From contig NZ_CP080519.1 of NCBI RefSeq assembly GCF_019468465.1, forward strand, positions 945,001 to 1,009,000: 64,000 nucleotides of DNA. Direction: 5' to 3'. The DNA comes from Amycolatopsis sp. DSM 110486 (GTDB lineage: Bacteria > Actinomycetota > Actinomycetes > Mycobacteriales > Pseudonocardiaceae). Positions 32,216-42,949 of the stretch are shown here, piece after piece. The number at the start of each line of letters is the position of its first letter. Within the stretch, counting starts at the first letter, position 1. The notes beneath the pieces are model-generated. The model was not told the DNA's origin, made no database searches, and saw only the letters and a list, made by a program, of their open reading frames with translations. Made by a program: the position numbers and the translations under genes.

Positions 32216-32953
32216 TCAGCCCCTCCCGATGAACGGCATGGTCGTGGCCGTGATGGTCAGGAACTGGACATTCGCGTCCAGCGGCAGCCCCGCCATGTAC
32301 AGCACCGCGTCGGCCACGTGGCTCGCGTCGAAGGTGGGCTCGGCGAGCACGCGGCCGTCGGCCTGCGGGATACCGCCGGACATGCGTTCGGTCATCTCCG
32401 TGGCGGCGTTGCCGATGTCGATCTGTCCACACGCGACGTTCCAGGCGCGGCCGTCGAGGGAGATCGACTTGGTCAGGCCCGTGACGGCGTGCTTCGTGGC
32501 GGTGTAGGCGACGCTCGCGGGACGCGGCGCGTGCGCGGAGATCGAGCCGTTGTTGATGATCCGCCCGCCCATGGGTTCCTGGTCCTTCATCAGGAGCACG
32601 GCCTGCTGCGCGCACAGGAACATTCCGGTGAGGTTCGTGTCGACCGTCCGGCGCCAGCGTTCCACGGACAGGTCCGCGACGGTCCCGCCCGCCGACACCC
32701 CGGCGTTGTTCACCAGCACATCCAGACGGCCCCACCGCTCCCGCACCGCCGCGAACAACGCCGCGACGGCCTCGGGCGAAGCGACGTCCGTGGGCACGAC
32801 CAGCGCCCCCTCGGCACCGTCCGCCGTCTCCTCCAGCGCTTCGGCCCGGCGCCCCGCCAGCGCGACCTGGTAGCCGGCGCCCAGCAACGCCCGCGCCACC
32901 CGCCGGCCGATACCCGAACCCGCTCCGGTGACCACCGCGGTCTTCGTCGTCAT
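32216..32953 (-). CDS. SDR family oxidoreductase (classical)
   Basis: A 245-residue classical SDR with [12 protein letters not shown], the Ser in NNGSISAH and YTATK as Tyr/Lys. The C-terminal region ([37 protein letters not shown]) is as in many actinomycete clavulanate-like/3-oxoacyl reductases. AGGGGTGGG precedes the ATG at 32953, which overrules a longer in-frame extension. Monocistronic; substrate unknown. Confidence 0.87.
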   Translation of the reverse strand: MTTKTAVVTGAGSGIGRRVARALLGAGYQVALAGRRAEALEETADGAEGALVVPTDVASPEAVAALFAAVRERWGRLDVLVNNAGVSAGGTVADLSVERWRRTVDTNLTGMFLCAQQAVLLMKDQEPMGGRIINNGSISAHAPRPASVAYTATKHAVTGLTKSISLDGRAWNVACGQIDIGNAATEMTERMSGGIPQADGRVLAEPTFDASHVADAVLYMAGLPLDANVQFLTITATTMPFIGRG

Positions 32954-33071
32954 CCCACCCCTCCTCGGCTTCGCCGCCCAGTACACAGCAGGCCAGCACG
33001 CTGCCACACCATCCGGGCCACCACAATCCAGGTCGTGGACTCGCGGCCGTCACGAGGGCAGACTTGCGGAA

Positions 33072-33704
33072 ATGGGACCACGAGACACTCTGCTCGCCGG
33101 GCTGGCGCGGCAGCTCGGCAACCCCAGCGGGCTGCCTGGCCGGGCCGTCGGGCGGCTGCTGAACCGCGCCAATCGCGGCAACATGACGGCGGCCGTCGAA
33201 GCACTCGACCTGAAACCCGGGGAAACCGCGCTCGACATCGGCTTCGGCGGTGGCCTGGGCCTCGACCTGCTGCTGCGCGCCGCGGCGGGCGGCACGGTGC
33301 ACGGCGTCGACATCTCCGACACGATGATCGCCAAGGCCCGCGCCGCGTTCCCCGCCAACATCGCCGCCGGCCGGTTGCGCCTGCACCGCGGCACGATGAC
33401 CGCGCTGCCGCTGGAAGACGCGTCGATGGCCGCCGCGATCACGCTGGACACGGTGTACTTCATCGACGACCTCGACCTGGGGTTCGCGGAGGTCGCCCGC
33501 GTGCTCACTCCGGGTGGCCGGTTCGTGCTCGGCATCGGCGACCCGGAAGCCATGAAAGCCATGCCGTTCACCGAACACGGCTTCCGGCTGCGCCCGGTCG
33601 CCGACGTCGAGACGGCGCTGGGCGAGGCGGGCCTGCGCCTGGACCGCCACCAACGCATCGGCGAGGGCACCCGCGCCTTCCACCTGCTGATCACGAGCAG
33701 GTGA
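33072..33704 (+). CDS. class I SAM-dependent methyltransferase
   Basis: A 210-residue methyltransferase of type 11. Motif I is DIGFGGGLGLDLL, motif II HGVDISD, and motif post-I covers LPLEDASMAAAITLDTVYFIDD; VLTPGGRFVLGIG is motif III. The substrate is not evident. ATG at 33072; no strong ribosome-binding site. It is transcribed away from the SDR and ends at a hairpin shared with the convergent protease gene. Confidence 0.87.
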   Translation: MGPRDTLLAGLARQLGNPSGLPGRAVGRLLNRANRGNMTAAVEALDLKPGETALDIGFGGGLGLDLLLRAAAGGTVHGVDISDTMIAKARAAFPANIAAGRLRLHRGTMTALPLEDASMAAAITLDTVYFIDDLDLGFAEVARVLTPGGRFVLGIGDPEAMKAMPFTEHGFRLRPVADVETALGEAGLRLDRHQRIGEGTRAFHLLITSR

Positions 33705-33705
33705 G

Positions 33706-33736
33706 CCGGCGGCCCCGATCAACCCGGGGCCGCCGG
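33706..33736. terminator. bidirectional hairpin terminator
   Basis: CCGGCGGCCCCG and CGGGGCCGCCGG are perfect 12-bp arms with a 7-base loop, lying between the convergent methyltransferase and protease genes. Confidence 0.8.
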
Positions 33737-33744
33737 AACCGCAC

Positions 33745-35646
33745 CTAGCTCTGCGGCACGCCCAGCGCGTCCAGCGCCGGGCCCGCCATGATCACGCCGG
33801 CGCCCGTCACGGCGTCGTACCCGGGCGCGCCCAGGTCGAACGCGCTCGACACCAGGGCCGAGCGGATCTCCGCGGGTGTCGCGGTGGGCTTGCCCGAGAG
33901 CAGCAGCGCCGCGATGGCGGCCGCGTGCGGGGCCGCCGCGGACGTGCCGTAGAACGGCTGGAAGCCGGCCACTGACGTGGCGACGCCGTCGGCCGCGGTG
34001 ATGTCCGGCTTGGCGCGCGTGGCGCCGCCCGTCGAGGAGACGTTGCCCGGGGTGAGCTCGATGCCGTCGGGGTTGAAGAACACGTGGCGCTCACCGTCGG
34101 AGGTGAAGCGTTCCCACTTGCTCGCCGCAGTGAACTGGCCCGGGTACGGGCCGGCCGGGTTCGCCGGGTCGCCCGTCTCGAGTGGACGGCCGAACGCCGT
34201 CGCCGCCGGGGCCGCCGCCACGCTGAACGCGTCGGCCGCGGCCGAGTGGCCCGAGGTGACGCCCGCCGTGCTGAACGCCTTGAGCGAGCCCGAGTCCACG
34301 AACCGGCCGCGGATCACGTTGAGCGCGAGGAACCGGTCGGCGCCGCTGTACTTCACCACGGCCACGCGGTAGCCCGAGCCCGTGGTCGGCACCGAGGCGA
34401 TCTCGTACGGGTTCTGCGAGCCGGTCTGCGGGTTGTCGCTGGAGGACACGACGCTGCCGGACGCGTTGAGGATGAACAGGTCGTAATCGTTGCCGGACTT
34501 GCTCCACGGGTCCGACCAGAACAGCGTGACGGGCTTGCCGAGCGAGCCCGCCGACAGCGGGTCGGAGGTCTGCACCGCCGAGCCCGGGTCGAAGTCGTGC
34601 GGCGTGCCGCTGATGCCCGGCAGCGTGGAGGCCGAGGCGCGGAAGTCGCCCTCGTAGTAGCCGCTGGTGCCGTCGGTGAAGTTGCCGGAGTTGCCGGCGG
34701 AGGAGAAGTACAGCGTGCCCGCGGCGGTCACGTCGTTGACGGCCTGCGCGACCTGCGTGTCCTGGAACGGCGACTCGTCGAAGTAGGCGACGTCGTCGAC
34801 GATCACGGTGCAATGGCCGGTGGTGCGCAGGGCTCGGATGTTGGCGGCGAAGCTCGCTTCGCTGGTGAACGCCGTGGCGAAACCGAGCGTGGCGCCGGGC
34901 GCGAGGTCGTGGACGATCTCGAGCATCGCCGTGCCCTCGTCACCGCTGCCGGCCTGGCCCGCCAGCACGTCGACGGCCGGCAGCTCACCCGCGGCCTGCG
35001 ACTTCGACAGGGAGTTGACGCCGTCGGACAGCACGCAGACCTTGATGCCGGAGCCGGTCACGCCGTACTGCGCGCGGGCGGTGTCGGCGCCGTGGGCCTT
35101 GTCGCCTTCGGACACCTGCGTCACCGCCTGGGCCACCAGCTCACGGCGCGGGTCCTGCTCACGCCACGTCATCGCCTGCGCGGCCGGCGCGACGGCGGCC
35201 ACGTCACCGCGCGCCGCGATCTTGTCCACGGCGGCGAGCGGCAGGTCCGCGCGCACCGCGCCGTCCGGCGAGGCGTAGCGGACGGTGCCGCCGGCCGCAC
35301 GCACGGCCTGGGCCACGGCGGTGCCGGCGATGCCGGCGACGCCTGTGATGTCGACGGAGACCGCACCGGTCTTAGCCACGGGCAAGCCGGTGCGGTAGTC
35401 GGGCAACAGCGCGGCGAGCGCGTGGTCGGCACGCAGGCGCTTCTCGATCACCAGCCGGCTGTCCTGCTTGCGCTCCGAGGGCGTCAGCGACTTCTTGATG
35501 CCCTGCAACGCGCTGATGCCGGCCTCGGTGCGCTGCGCGACGACATCGGCCGCGGACGGCTGCGCGCTCGCCACGCCGGTGCCCAGCAGCACGACCCCCA
35601 CCGCCAACGGCACCGACCGAGTGGCGGCCCGGCTGAATCTCCGCAT
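33745..35646 (-). CDS. secreted subtilase-fold protease with Glu in the His position
   Basis: A 633-residue exported S8-type protein: signal peptide (about 1-28, ASA), a pro-region (about 30-165), then the peptidase domain. Asp208 is in VCVLSDGV, an oxyanion Asn in SSAGNSG, and the nucleophile Ser569 in YGTSAAAPHAA. The block that normally holds the catalytic His (HGT) reads GDEGTAMLEIVHD, putting Glu237 there; H246 nearby is a possible substitute. A Ser/Glu/Asp set would resemble the sedolisins. An insertion (about 340-460) looks like an added beta-domain between Asn and Ser. It could be an acid-active protease or a non-canonical one. Confidence 0.82.
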   Translation of the reverse strand: MRRFSRAATRSVPLAVGVVLLGTGVASAQPSAADVVAQRTEAGISALQGIKKSLTPSERKQDSRLVIEKRLRADHALAALLPDYRTGLPVAKTGAVSVDITGVAGIAGTAVAQAVRAAGGTVRYASPDGAVRADLPLAAVDKIAARGDVAAVAPAAQAMTWREQDPRRELVAQAVTQVSEGDKAHGADTARAQYGVTGSGIKVCVLSDGVNSLSKSQAAGELPAVDVLAGQAGSGDEGTAMLEIVHDLAPGATLGFATAFTSEASFAANIRALRTTGHCTVIVDDVAYFDESPFQDTQVAQAVNDVTAAGTLYFSSAGNSGNFTDGTSGYYEGDFRASASTLPGISGTPHDFDPGSAVQTSDPLSAGSLGKPVTLFWSDPWSKSGNDYDLFILNASGSVVSSSDNPQTGSQNPYEIASVPTTGSGYRVAVVKYSGADRFLALNVIRGRFVDSGSLKAFSTAGVTSGHSAAADAFSVAAAPAATAFGRPLETGDPANPAGPYPGQFTAASKWERFTSDGERHVFFNPDGIELTPGNVSSTGGATRAKPDITAADGVATSVAGFQPFYGTSAAAPHAAAIAALLLSGKPTATPAEIRSALVSSAFDLGAPGYDAVTGAGVIMAGPALDALGVPQS

Positions 35647-35838
35647 CGACTCTCTCTCCCTGCTTCGCCCGCCCCACCGGCGGTAGTCAGAAGAATCTAG
35701 AGAGTCACCACCGCGCAGTACACCGACAAAAGTTTGAATCGTCCGATGTGTCCACTCCGTGGACGCGGTGGTCAGCGTAGCGGCCCGTCCCCCGCTCGTG
35801 GACTCTCTCCAGGCAGACGGGTGATGAACCGGCGGACA

Positions 35839-35877
35839 ACGACGCCGGACCGTCCGCAGTGGACGATCCGGCGTCGT
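35839..35877 (-). terminator. hairpin terminator after lpdA
   Basis: ACGACGCCGGA and TCCGGCGTCGT form 11 pairs, then one mismatch, then CGTCC/GGACG with a 5-base loop. It lies 13 bases beyond the lpdA stop on the minus strand. Confidence 0.8.
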
Positions 35878-35889
35878 GGCAGGAAGACC

Positions 35890-37284
<1,395 letters not shown>

Positions 37285-37336
37285 ACCATCCAAATTACCC
37301 CGAACCGGCTGGCGGGGCGGGGTGACGGTGCTCGCC

Positions 37337-38131
37337 TCACGGACGGTCGCCGGGGGGCTCTTCGCCGCGGATCCCGGCCAGCAGATCCGTCACCGCGCGC
37401 ATGATCCGGGCGGTCGCTTCTTCGAGCACCTCGCGCGTCGGCGCGCCGTTGCGGAGATCCGAAAGGTCCACCGGCGGGCCGGCCACGAGCTCGACGGTCT
37501 TGCGCGGGATCCCGTGCAGGAACCAGGCCCCGGCGGGCAGCAGGTGGTGCGTGCCCCAGTTCGCGACGGGCACCACCGGCACGCCGGTCTCCAGCGCGAT
37601 CCGCGCGACGCCCGTCTTGCCCTTCATCGGCCAGCCGCCGGGGTCGGCCGAGAACGTGGCCTCCGGGAAGATCGTCACGCACTCGCCGGCTTCCACCGCC
37701 TTCACGGCGTCGCGGTACGCGCCCGCCGCCGTCGGCGCGCCGCGGTACACCGGGATGTGCTGCCCGGACCGCATCACCGAGCCGACCACCGGCAGGTCCC
37801 ACAGGCTCGACTTGGCCAGGTACCGCGGCACGCGGCCGGCGGCGAGGCAGAACGCCGTGAGCGTGGTCGGGTCGGCGAACGACAGGTGGTTCGACGCCAC
37901 CAGCACCCCGCCCGAGGCCGGGATGTGGTGCGCGCCCCGCACGCGGAAGCGGCTGAACAGCACGAGGAACTGCCAGACCACCTCGATCGCGAAGCTGTAC
38001 CAGGCACCACGGCCGGCGCGGGCGAAGCGCCGGCCGTAGGCCTCCATCTGACGGAAGGTGAGCAGTTCCCCCTCGTTCTCGAGCGGGGTCCAGCGGTCGC
38101 GCGACCGGTTTCGCAGGGCCATGAGCGTCAT
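37337..38131 (-). CDS. lysophospholipid acyltransferase family (PlsC-like)
   Basis: A 264-residue membrane-associated acyltransferase. The catalytic NHxxxxD motif is NHLSFAD (H82, D87), the acceptor-binding FPEA at 155-158 replaces the usual FPEGT, and [18 protein letters not shown] is the fourth block. It should acylate lysophosphatidate or a related lipid. A hydrophobic segment ([15 protein letters not shown]) near residue 50 may anchor it. Confidence 0.88.
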   Translation of the reverse strand: MTLMALRNRSRDRWTPLENEGELLTFRQMEAYGRRFARAGRGAWYSFAIEVVWQFLVLFSRFRVRGAHHIPASGGVLVASNHLSFADPTTLTAFCLAAGRVPRYLAKSSLWDLPVVGSVMRSGQHIPVYRGAPTAAGAYRDAVKAVEAGECVTIFPEATFSADPGGWPMKGKTGVARIALETGVPVVPVANWGTHHLLPAGAWFLHGIPRKTVELVAGPPVDLSDLRNGAPTREVLEEATARIMRAVTDLLAGIRGEEPPGDRP

Positions 38132-38185
38132 TCGTAGCCGAAGACCACCCGGCTCGGTGACCCCGGGTCCCGGACGCGGCGCGAA

Positions 38186-39592
38186 TCACACCCGCTCGAG
38201 GACCACCACGGGGATCTCGCGGTCGGTCTTCTTCGCGTACTCGTTGTAGTCCGGCCACACCGCGGCGAGCTTGTCCCACAGCCGGGCGCGCTCCTCGCCG
38301 GAGACCGTGCGGGCCCGGGCGGTGAACTTGTCGGCCAGCACCTGCACGCCGGCCTCCGGGTTGGCCTCCAGGTTGAGGTACCAGCCGGGGTGATTCGGCG
38401 CGCCACCCTTGGAGGCAACGATGACGGGGTTGCCGTCCACCTCCTGGTAGATGAGCGCGAACTTGCGGTCCTCACCGGACTTGCGGCCCTTGGTCGTCAG
38501 GACCAGTGTCGGCACGCCGGGCTGCCACTCGTGGCCGATCTCGCCGTCGGTCTCCTCGTAGCGGCGGACGTGCTCGTCACCAAAAAGCATCCGTGTGTTT
38601 CCTCTCGGCTCGTCGATCTCGCGGTCGTCCCAGCCTGCCGCGAACCGGTCGGTCGTGCTGATCAGCTCGTGCAGGGTCCGGGGCTCGTCGAAGGCGTGAC
38701 CGGCGTCGGAGATCATCTTCAGCTCCGCGCCGGGCAGGACCTGCGCCAGCTCCCACGCCGTGGTCGCGGGAGTGACCACGTCATACCTTCCCTGCACGAG
38801 AACGCACGGGATGCCCGCGAGCTTCCCGGCTTCGCGAATGAGCTGGTCCTCGGCCAGCCAGCCGCCATGGCGGAAGTAGTGGTTCTCGATGCGCGCGATG
38901 GCGAGCGCGAACTCCGGCTCGGTGAACGCCGACACCACTTCCTCCTGCGGCGTGAACTTCACCGTCTCGCCCTCCCACCGGCTCCACGCGATCGCCGCCG
39001 GTCCGTGGACTTCGGGGTCCGGGTGGTGCAGCAGCTCGTGGTACACCTCGAGCAGGTTGTCGCTGCGGCGCGCGTACGGCACGGGTGCGAGGAACCGCGA
39101 CCACGCCTCCGGGAACAAGCACGCGGCGCCACCGCCGAAAAGCCACTGGATCTCTTTCACCCGCAGCGTCGCGACTCCGCGCAACACGAGCTCGCTGACG
39201 CGGTTCGGGTACTGCTCGGCGTACGCGAGGGCAAGCACGCTGCCCCAAGAGCCCCCGAACAGCTGCCACCGGCCGATGCCGCGGTCTTCGCGCAGGAGCT
39301 CCATATCGGCGACCAGATGCCAGGTGGTATTCACCGACAGGTCCGCCTCGGCCGTGCTGCCGTGAGGTGTGCTGCGGCCGCAACCGCGCTGGTCGAACAG
39401 CAGGATCCGGTACCGCTCGGGGTCGAACAGGCGCCGGTGCCGCGCCGACGCGCCGCCACCGGGACCGCCGTGCAGGAACGCCACCGGCTTGCCCGCGGGG
39501 TTCCCGCACTCCTCCCAGTAGATTACGTTGCCATCGCCCACCGGCAGCATCCCGTGGTCGTAGGGTTCGATTTCCGGGTACAGACCGAGCAT
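38186..39592 (-). CDS. prolyl aminopeptidase fused to Ddn-type F420 nitroreductase domain
   Basis: A 468-residue two-domain protein. Residues about 1-320 are a proline iminopeptidase (S33): HGGPGGG at 41, nucleophile S115 in GGSWGS, Asp in GRYDVVTP and His in DAGHAFDEP. Residues 335-468 form a complete Ddn-type deazaflavin-dependent oxidoreductase (TLVLTTKGRKSGEDRKFALIY, GWYLNLEANPEA). The two are joined in frame by about 13 residues (DDREIDEPRGNTR). The junction keeps a Shine-Dalgarno-like GAGAGGAAA 8 bases before an ATG at 38590, exactly where the free-standing Ddn gene would start, so a separate 134-residue product from 38186-38590 is also likely. The first ATG at 39592 has no evident ribosome-binding site. 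Confidence 0.82.
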   Translation of the reverse strand: MLGLYPEIEPYDHGMLPVGDGNVIYWEECGNPAGKPVAFLHGGPGGGASARHRRLFDPERYRILLFDQRGCGRSTPHGSTAEADLSVNTTWHLVADMELLREDRGIGRWQLFGGSWGSVLALAYAEQYPNRVSELVLRGVATLRVKEIQWLFGGGAACLFPEAWSRFLAPVPYARRSDNLLEVYHELLHHPDPEVHGPAAIAWSRWEGETVKFTPQEEVVSAFTEPEFALAIARIENHYFRHGGWLAEDQLIREAGKLAGIPCVLVQGRYDVVTPATTAWELAQVLPGAELKMISDAGHAFDEPRTLHELISTTDRFAAGWDDREIDEPRGNTRMLFGDEHVRRYEETDGEIGHEWQPGVPTLVLTTKGRKSGEDRKFALIYQEVDGNPVIVASKGGAPNHPGWYLNLEANPEAGVQVLADKFTARARTVSGEERARLWDKLAAVWPDYNEYAKKTDREIPVVVLERV

Positions 39593-39629
39593 GGGGCCAC
39601 TATGCCCGAGGAACCACCATGGAGGAGCG

Positions 39630-40667
39630 ATGAAGTCCGGGCCGCACGTGACCCTGGCGGACGTGGCACAAAGTGCCGACGTGTCACTCGCCACGGCTTC
39701 GCGGGTGCTCAACGGCACCGCATCCGTCCGCACGGACCTGCGCGATCGCGTGATGTCGGCCGCGGCTGAGCTCGCGTACGCACCGAACGCACACGCGCAG
39801 GCACTCGCCGGAGGGACACATCGGACGGTCGGGGTGATCTGTCACGATGTGTCCGATCCGTACTTCTCCGCGGTCGCCGGCGGGGTCATGAAGGTGGCCA
39901 ACGGCAACGGCCTGCTCGTGATGCTCGCCGACACCTTCCGCGACGCCGACCGCGAAGTGGCGTACGTCTCGGCGCTGCGTGCGCAGCGGGCGTCGGCGAT
40001 CGTGCTGATCGGGTCCGCGTTCGAGGACCGCTCGTGGGAACGCGCGATGGCCGCGGAGCTCGACCCGTACCGCCGTGGCGGCGGCCAGGTCGCCGCCGTC
40101 AGCCGGCACCGCGGGCTCAAAGTGGACACCGTGCAGCCCGACAACCGCGGCGGCGCGGCCGCGCTGGCTAAGGCGCTCGTCGGGCTGGGCCACAAGCGAT
40201 TCGCCGTGCTGGCCGGGCCGACACGGCTCACCACGGTGTGCGACCGGCTCGACGGGTTCGCCGAAGAGCTCGCCGCCCAGGGCGTCACGCTGTCCGACGA
40301 AGACGTCCTCGAGACCGCCTTCACCCGCGACGGCGGCTACGAAGCAGCGAAGCGGCTTCTGGAGCGGCCGAAGCGCAAGCGCCCGACGTGCGTGTTCGCG
40401 GTCACAGACCTGATGGCGATCGGTGCGCTGGCCGCGTTGCGCGAGGCCGGCGTCGCCGTGCCGGGCGAGATCTCCGTGGCGGGCTTCGACGACATCCCGG
40501 TGGTCCGCGACCTCACGCCGGCGCTCACCACTGTCGCGCTTCCCCTGGAACAGCTGGGAGAACGCGCGATGGACCTCGCGCTCAAGGGTTCCGGCGCGCG
40601 AGCGCGCACGGTCCGGGTCAACGCCGAGGTCGTGCTGCGCGAAAGCACCGCGCGCCCGAGGCGCTGA
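39630..40667 (+). CDS. LacI family transcriptional regulator
   Basis: A 345-residue LacI/GalR regulator with the helix-turn-helix in VTLADVAQSADVSLATASRVLNG and a sugar-type effector domain (GEISVAGFDDIPVVRDLTPALTTV). GGAGGAGCG precedes the ATG. It is divergent from the aminopeptidase-Ddn gene with only 37 bases between the starts, and no sugar gene is adjacent, so its target is not clear. Confidence 0.92.
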   Translation: MKSGPHVTLADVAQSADVSLATASRVLNGTASVRTDLRDRVMSAAAELAYAPNAHAQALAGGTHRTVGVICHDVSDPYFSAVAGGVMKVANGNGLLVMLADTFRDADREVAYVSALRAQRASAIVLIGSAFEDRSWERAMAAELDPYRRGGGQVAAVSRHRGLKVDTVQPDNRGGAAALAKALVGLGHKRFAVLAGPTRLTTVCDRLDGFAEELAAQGVTLSDEDVLETAFTRDGGYEAAKRLLERPKRKRPTCVFAVTDLMAIGALAALREAGVAVPGEISVAGFDDIPVVRDLTPALTTVALPLEQLGERAMDLALKGSGARARTVRVNAEVVLRESTARPRR

Positions 40668-40746
40668 GAACCGTCCTTTGTAGACGTAACCGGGTTCCGC
40701 GGATTTCCCGGCACGCCCCTGCCAGGGTGTTGGTTAGGCTGCTCCC

Positions 40747-41430
40747 GTGGCCAAGGTGCTGGTGGTGGAGGACGACGTGACGATCGGCGGCGTCCTGGAG
40801 TCGTCGCTCGCGCGCCACGGCCACGAGGTGCGCTGGTGTCGCGACGGCCGCAGCGCCCTGAACGAGGCCGGGGCCGAGCTCGTGCTGCTCGACCTGGGCC
40901 TGCCCGACCTCGACGGCGTGGACGTGTGCCGCCGCCTGCGCACGAGCATGCCGGGCGCCGTCGTCGTGATCCTCACCGCGCGGACCGACGAGATGGACGT
41001 GGTCGTGGGCCTCGACGCGGGTGCCGACGACTACCTCACCAAACCCATCCGCCTCGGCGAGCTGCTCGCCCGCGTGCGCGCCCACCTACGCCGCGGCGCG
41101 CCCGCGAAGCCCGCGGTGCCGGTGGTCACCGTCGGCTCGCTCGTGGTCGACGCGGCGAGCCGGCGCGCGGTCGTCGGCGGGCGGGAGGTGGACCTGCGGG
41201 CGCGGGAGTTCGACCTGCTGGCACGCCTCGCCGAGCAACCGGGCGTGGCGGTGAGCCGGGAGCGGCTGATGGCCGACGTCTGGGACGCGAACGCGCACGG
41301 CTCGACCAAGACGCTCGACGTCCACATCGCGGCCTTGCGGCGCAAGCTCGCGGACGCCGCGCCCGAGCCGGCCGACGTGCCCCGGATCGCCACCCTGCGC
41401 GGGCACGGCTACCGCCTGGAAGAGGCCTGA
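40747..41430 (+). CDS. two-component response regulator, OmpR/PhoB type
   Basis: A 227-residue response regulator: receiver domain with acidic D9/D10, phospho-acceptor D49 (LVLLDLGLPD), a Thr switch in LTART and Lys in LTKPI, then a winged-helix effector domain (EFDLLARLAEQPGVAVSRERLM, RGHGYRLEE). It pairs with the histidine kinase that begins 2 bases after its stop. GTG start. Confidence 0.94.
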   Translation: MAKVLVVEDDVTIGGVLESSLARHGHEVRWCRDGRSALNEAGAELVLLDLGLPDLDGVDVCRRLRTSMPGAVVVILTARTDEMDVVVGLDAGADDYLTKPIRLGELLARVRAHLRRGAPAKPAVPVVTVGSLVVDAASRRAVVGGREVDLRAREFDLLARLAEQPGVAVSRERLMADVWDANAHGSTKTLDVHIAALRRKLADAAPEPADVPRIATLRGHGYRLEEA

Positions 41431-41432
41431 GC

Positions 41433-42779
41433 GTGCGCCGCCGGATCGTGACGCTCACGGTGCTCGCCGCGGTGGTCGCCACGGTGCTGTTCGGGCTGCC
41501 GCTGGCCGTCGCGGCACTGTGGTACTTCCGTGAGGACACCGGCTCCGAGCTCGAACGCGCCGCCGACGGCACGGCGCTGGAGGTGTCCGACGCGCTCGCC
41601 GCCGGGCGCGTGCCCCGCCAGCCGGTGCAGGGCAGCGCGACCGTCGGGATCTACGACCCGCGGGGACAGCTGGTCTCCGGCGCCGGCCCGGAGACCGCCG
41701 ACGCGGTGGTGCACCAGGTGTCCGGGGCGGACGTCGACGTGGCGTCCGGACAGGTCGGCGGCGAGGACGTGCTGGCGGTGCCCGTGATGGACGGCGCGCG
41801 GCTCGCGGGCGTGGTCCGGGCAGCGATGCCGCACACCGTGCTCCTGCGCCGCGTCGGCCTGACCTGGCTCGGGATGATCGGGTTCGGCGTCGCCGCCGTG
41901 GCCGCGAGCTGGCTCATCGCGCGGCGCATCGCGGGTCGGCTGTCGAGCCCGCTGGAGGAGCTGTCGTCCGCCGCGACCCGGCTCGGCGACGGTGACTTCA
42001 CGGCTCGCAGCCCCCGCGCGGGCATCGCCGAGATCGACCGGGTCGGCGCGGCGCTGGACGTGACCGCGGAGCGGATCGGCGAGACGCTCGATCGCGAGCG
42101 CGCGTTCTCGGCCGAGGCGTCGCACCAGCTGCGTACGCCACTCGCCGGCTTGCGGCTGCAGCTGGAGGCCGCGCTGGAGACGCCCGGGCTCGACCCGTAC
42201 GAGGCGATCCGCGCCGGCATCGACTCGGCCGACCGGCTCGAGCGCACGATCGACGACCTGCTCGCGTTGTCCCGCGAACGCCGGGCACCGCGCGCGGAGC
42301 TCGACCTCGACGCGGTGCTGGCCGAGCTGCGCGAGGCCGGCGCTCCGCTGCTCAACGGCCGCGGGCTTCATGTCGACGTCCTGGACCCGCCCACCGTCCG
42401 GGCTTCGGCGGCGGCCGTGCGCCAGGTACTCGCGGTGCTGCTCGACAACGCGACGACGCACGGCCGTGGGCCGGTCACCGTTGTCGCGCGCGACGCGGGG
42501 GGCGCGCTCGCGATCGACGTGGCCGACGACGGCCCGGATCTCGGCGACACCGACCCGTTCGCCCTGGCCCGCACCGCGCCGCCGGGGCACGGCATCGGAT
42601 TGCGGCTGGCCCGCAGCCTGGCCGAGGCCGACGGCGGGCGGCTGCGGCTGTCGAGCCCGCACCCGCCGACGTTCACCCTGCTGCTGCCAGCGAGCGACGA
42701 CCCGGCGGAGCCGGCCGCACCCGCGGAGCCGGCTGAAGCGGCCCAGCCGGCCGAGCCGTCGCCCGCCGTCGCGGAGTGA
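41433..42779 (+). CDS. sensor histidine kinase
   Basis: A 448-residue membrane sensor kinase. Helix 1 is at about 5-30, a short extracytoplasmic domain follows (about 34-140), helix 2 at about 141-163, then HAMP (RRIAGRLSSPLEELSSAATRLGDGDF). The phospho-acceptor is H231 in EASHQLRTPL. The ATPase has a recognisable N box (LLDNATTHG) and G boxes (VADDGPDLG, GHGIGLRLARSLAE). The C-terminus ends in a 28-residue Ala/Glu/Pro tail of unknown role. GTG start right after the regulator gene, so co-translated. Signal unknown. Confidence 0.93.
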   Translation: MRRRIVTLTVLAAVVATVLFGLPLAVAALWYFREDTGSELERAADGTALEVSDALAAGRVPRQPVQGSATVGIYDPRGQLVSGAGPETADAVVHQVSGADVDVASGQVGGEDVLAVPVMDGARLAGVVRAAMPHTVLLRRVGLTWLGMIGFGVAAVAASWLIARRIAGRLSSPLEELSSAATRLGDGDFTARSPRAGIAEIDRVGAALDVTAERIGETLDRERAFSAEASHQLRTPLAGLRLQLEAALETPGLDPYEAIRAGIDSADRLERTIDDLLALSRERRAPRAELDLDAVLAELREAGAPLLNGRGLHVDVLDPPTVRASAAAVRQVLAVLLDNATTHGRGPVTVVARDAGGALAIDVADDGPDLGDTDPFALARTAPPGHGIGLRLARSLAEADGGRLRLSSPHPPTFTLLLPASDDPAEPAAPAEPAEAAQPAEPSPAVAE

Positions 42780-42949
42780 ACAGATCACCGTTTCCGACCG
42801 TGAAAGTGCAATGAAACACCCAGATCTCATCCGAACGCGCAACGTTTTCCAGTTTTCGGGGCACACTTCGCTCGATACCGTGGCTCGCACCCGATCTTCA
42901 TCGCAGCCGCGACGACGAGGAGTAGCCAGGTGACGTCCACCCGACCCGC

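Noticed and set aside
34084..35700. A 538-codon open frame antisense to the subtilase gene
   Set aside because: Translation is compositionally biased and has no domain; the subtilase has signal peptide and active-site motifs.
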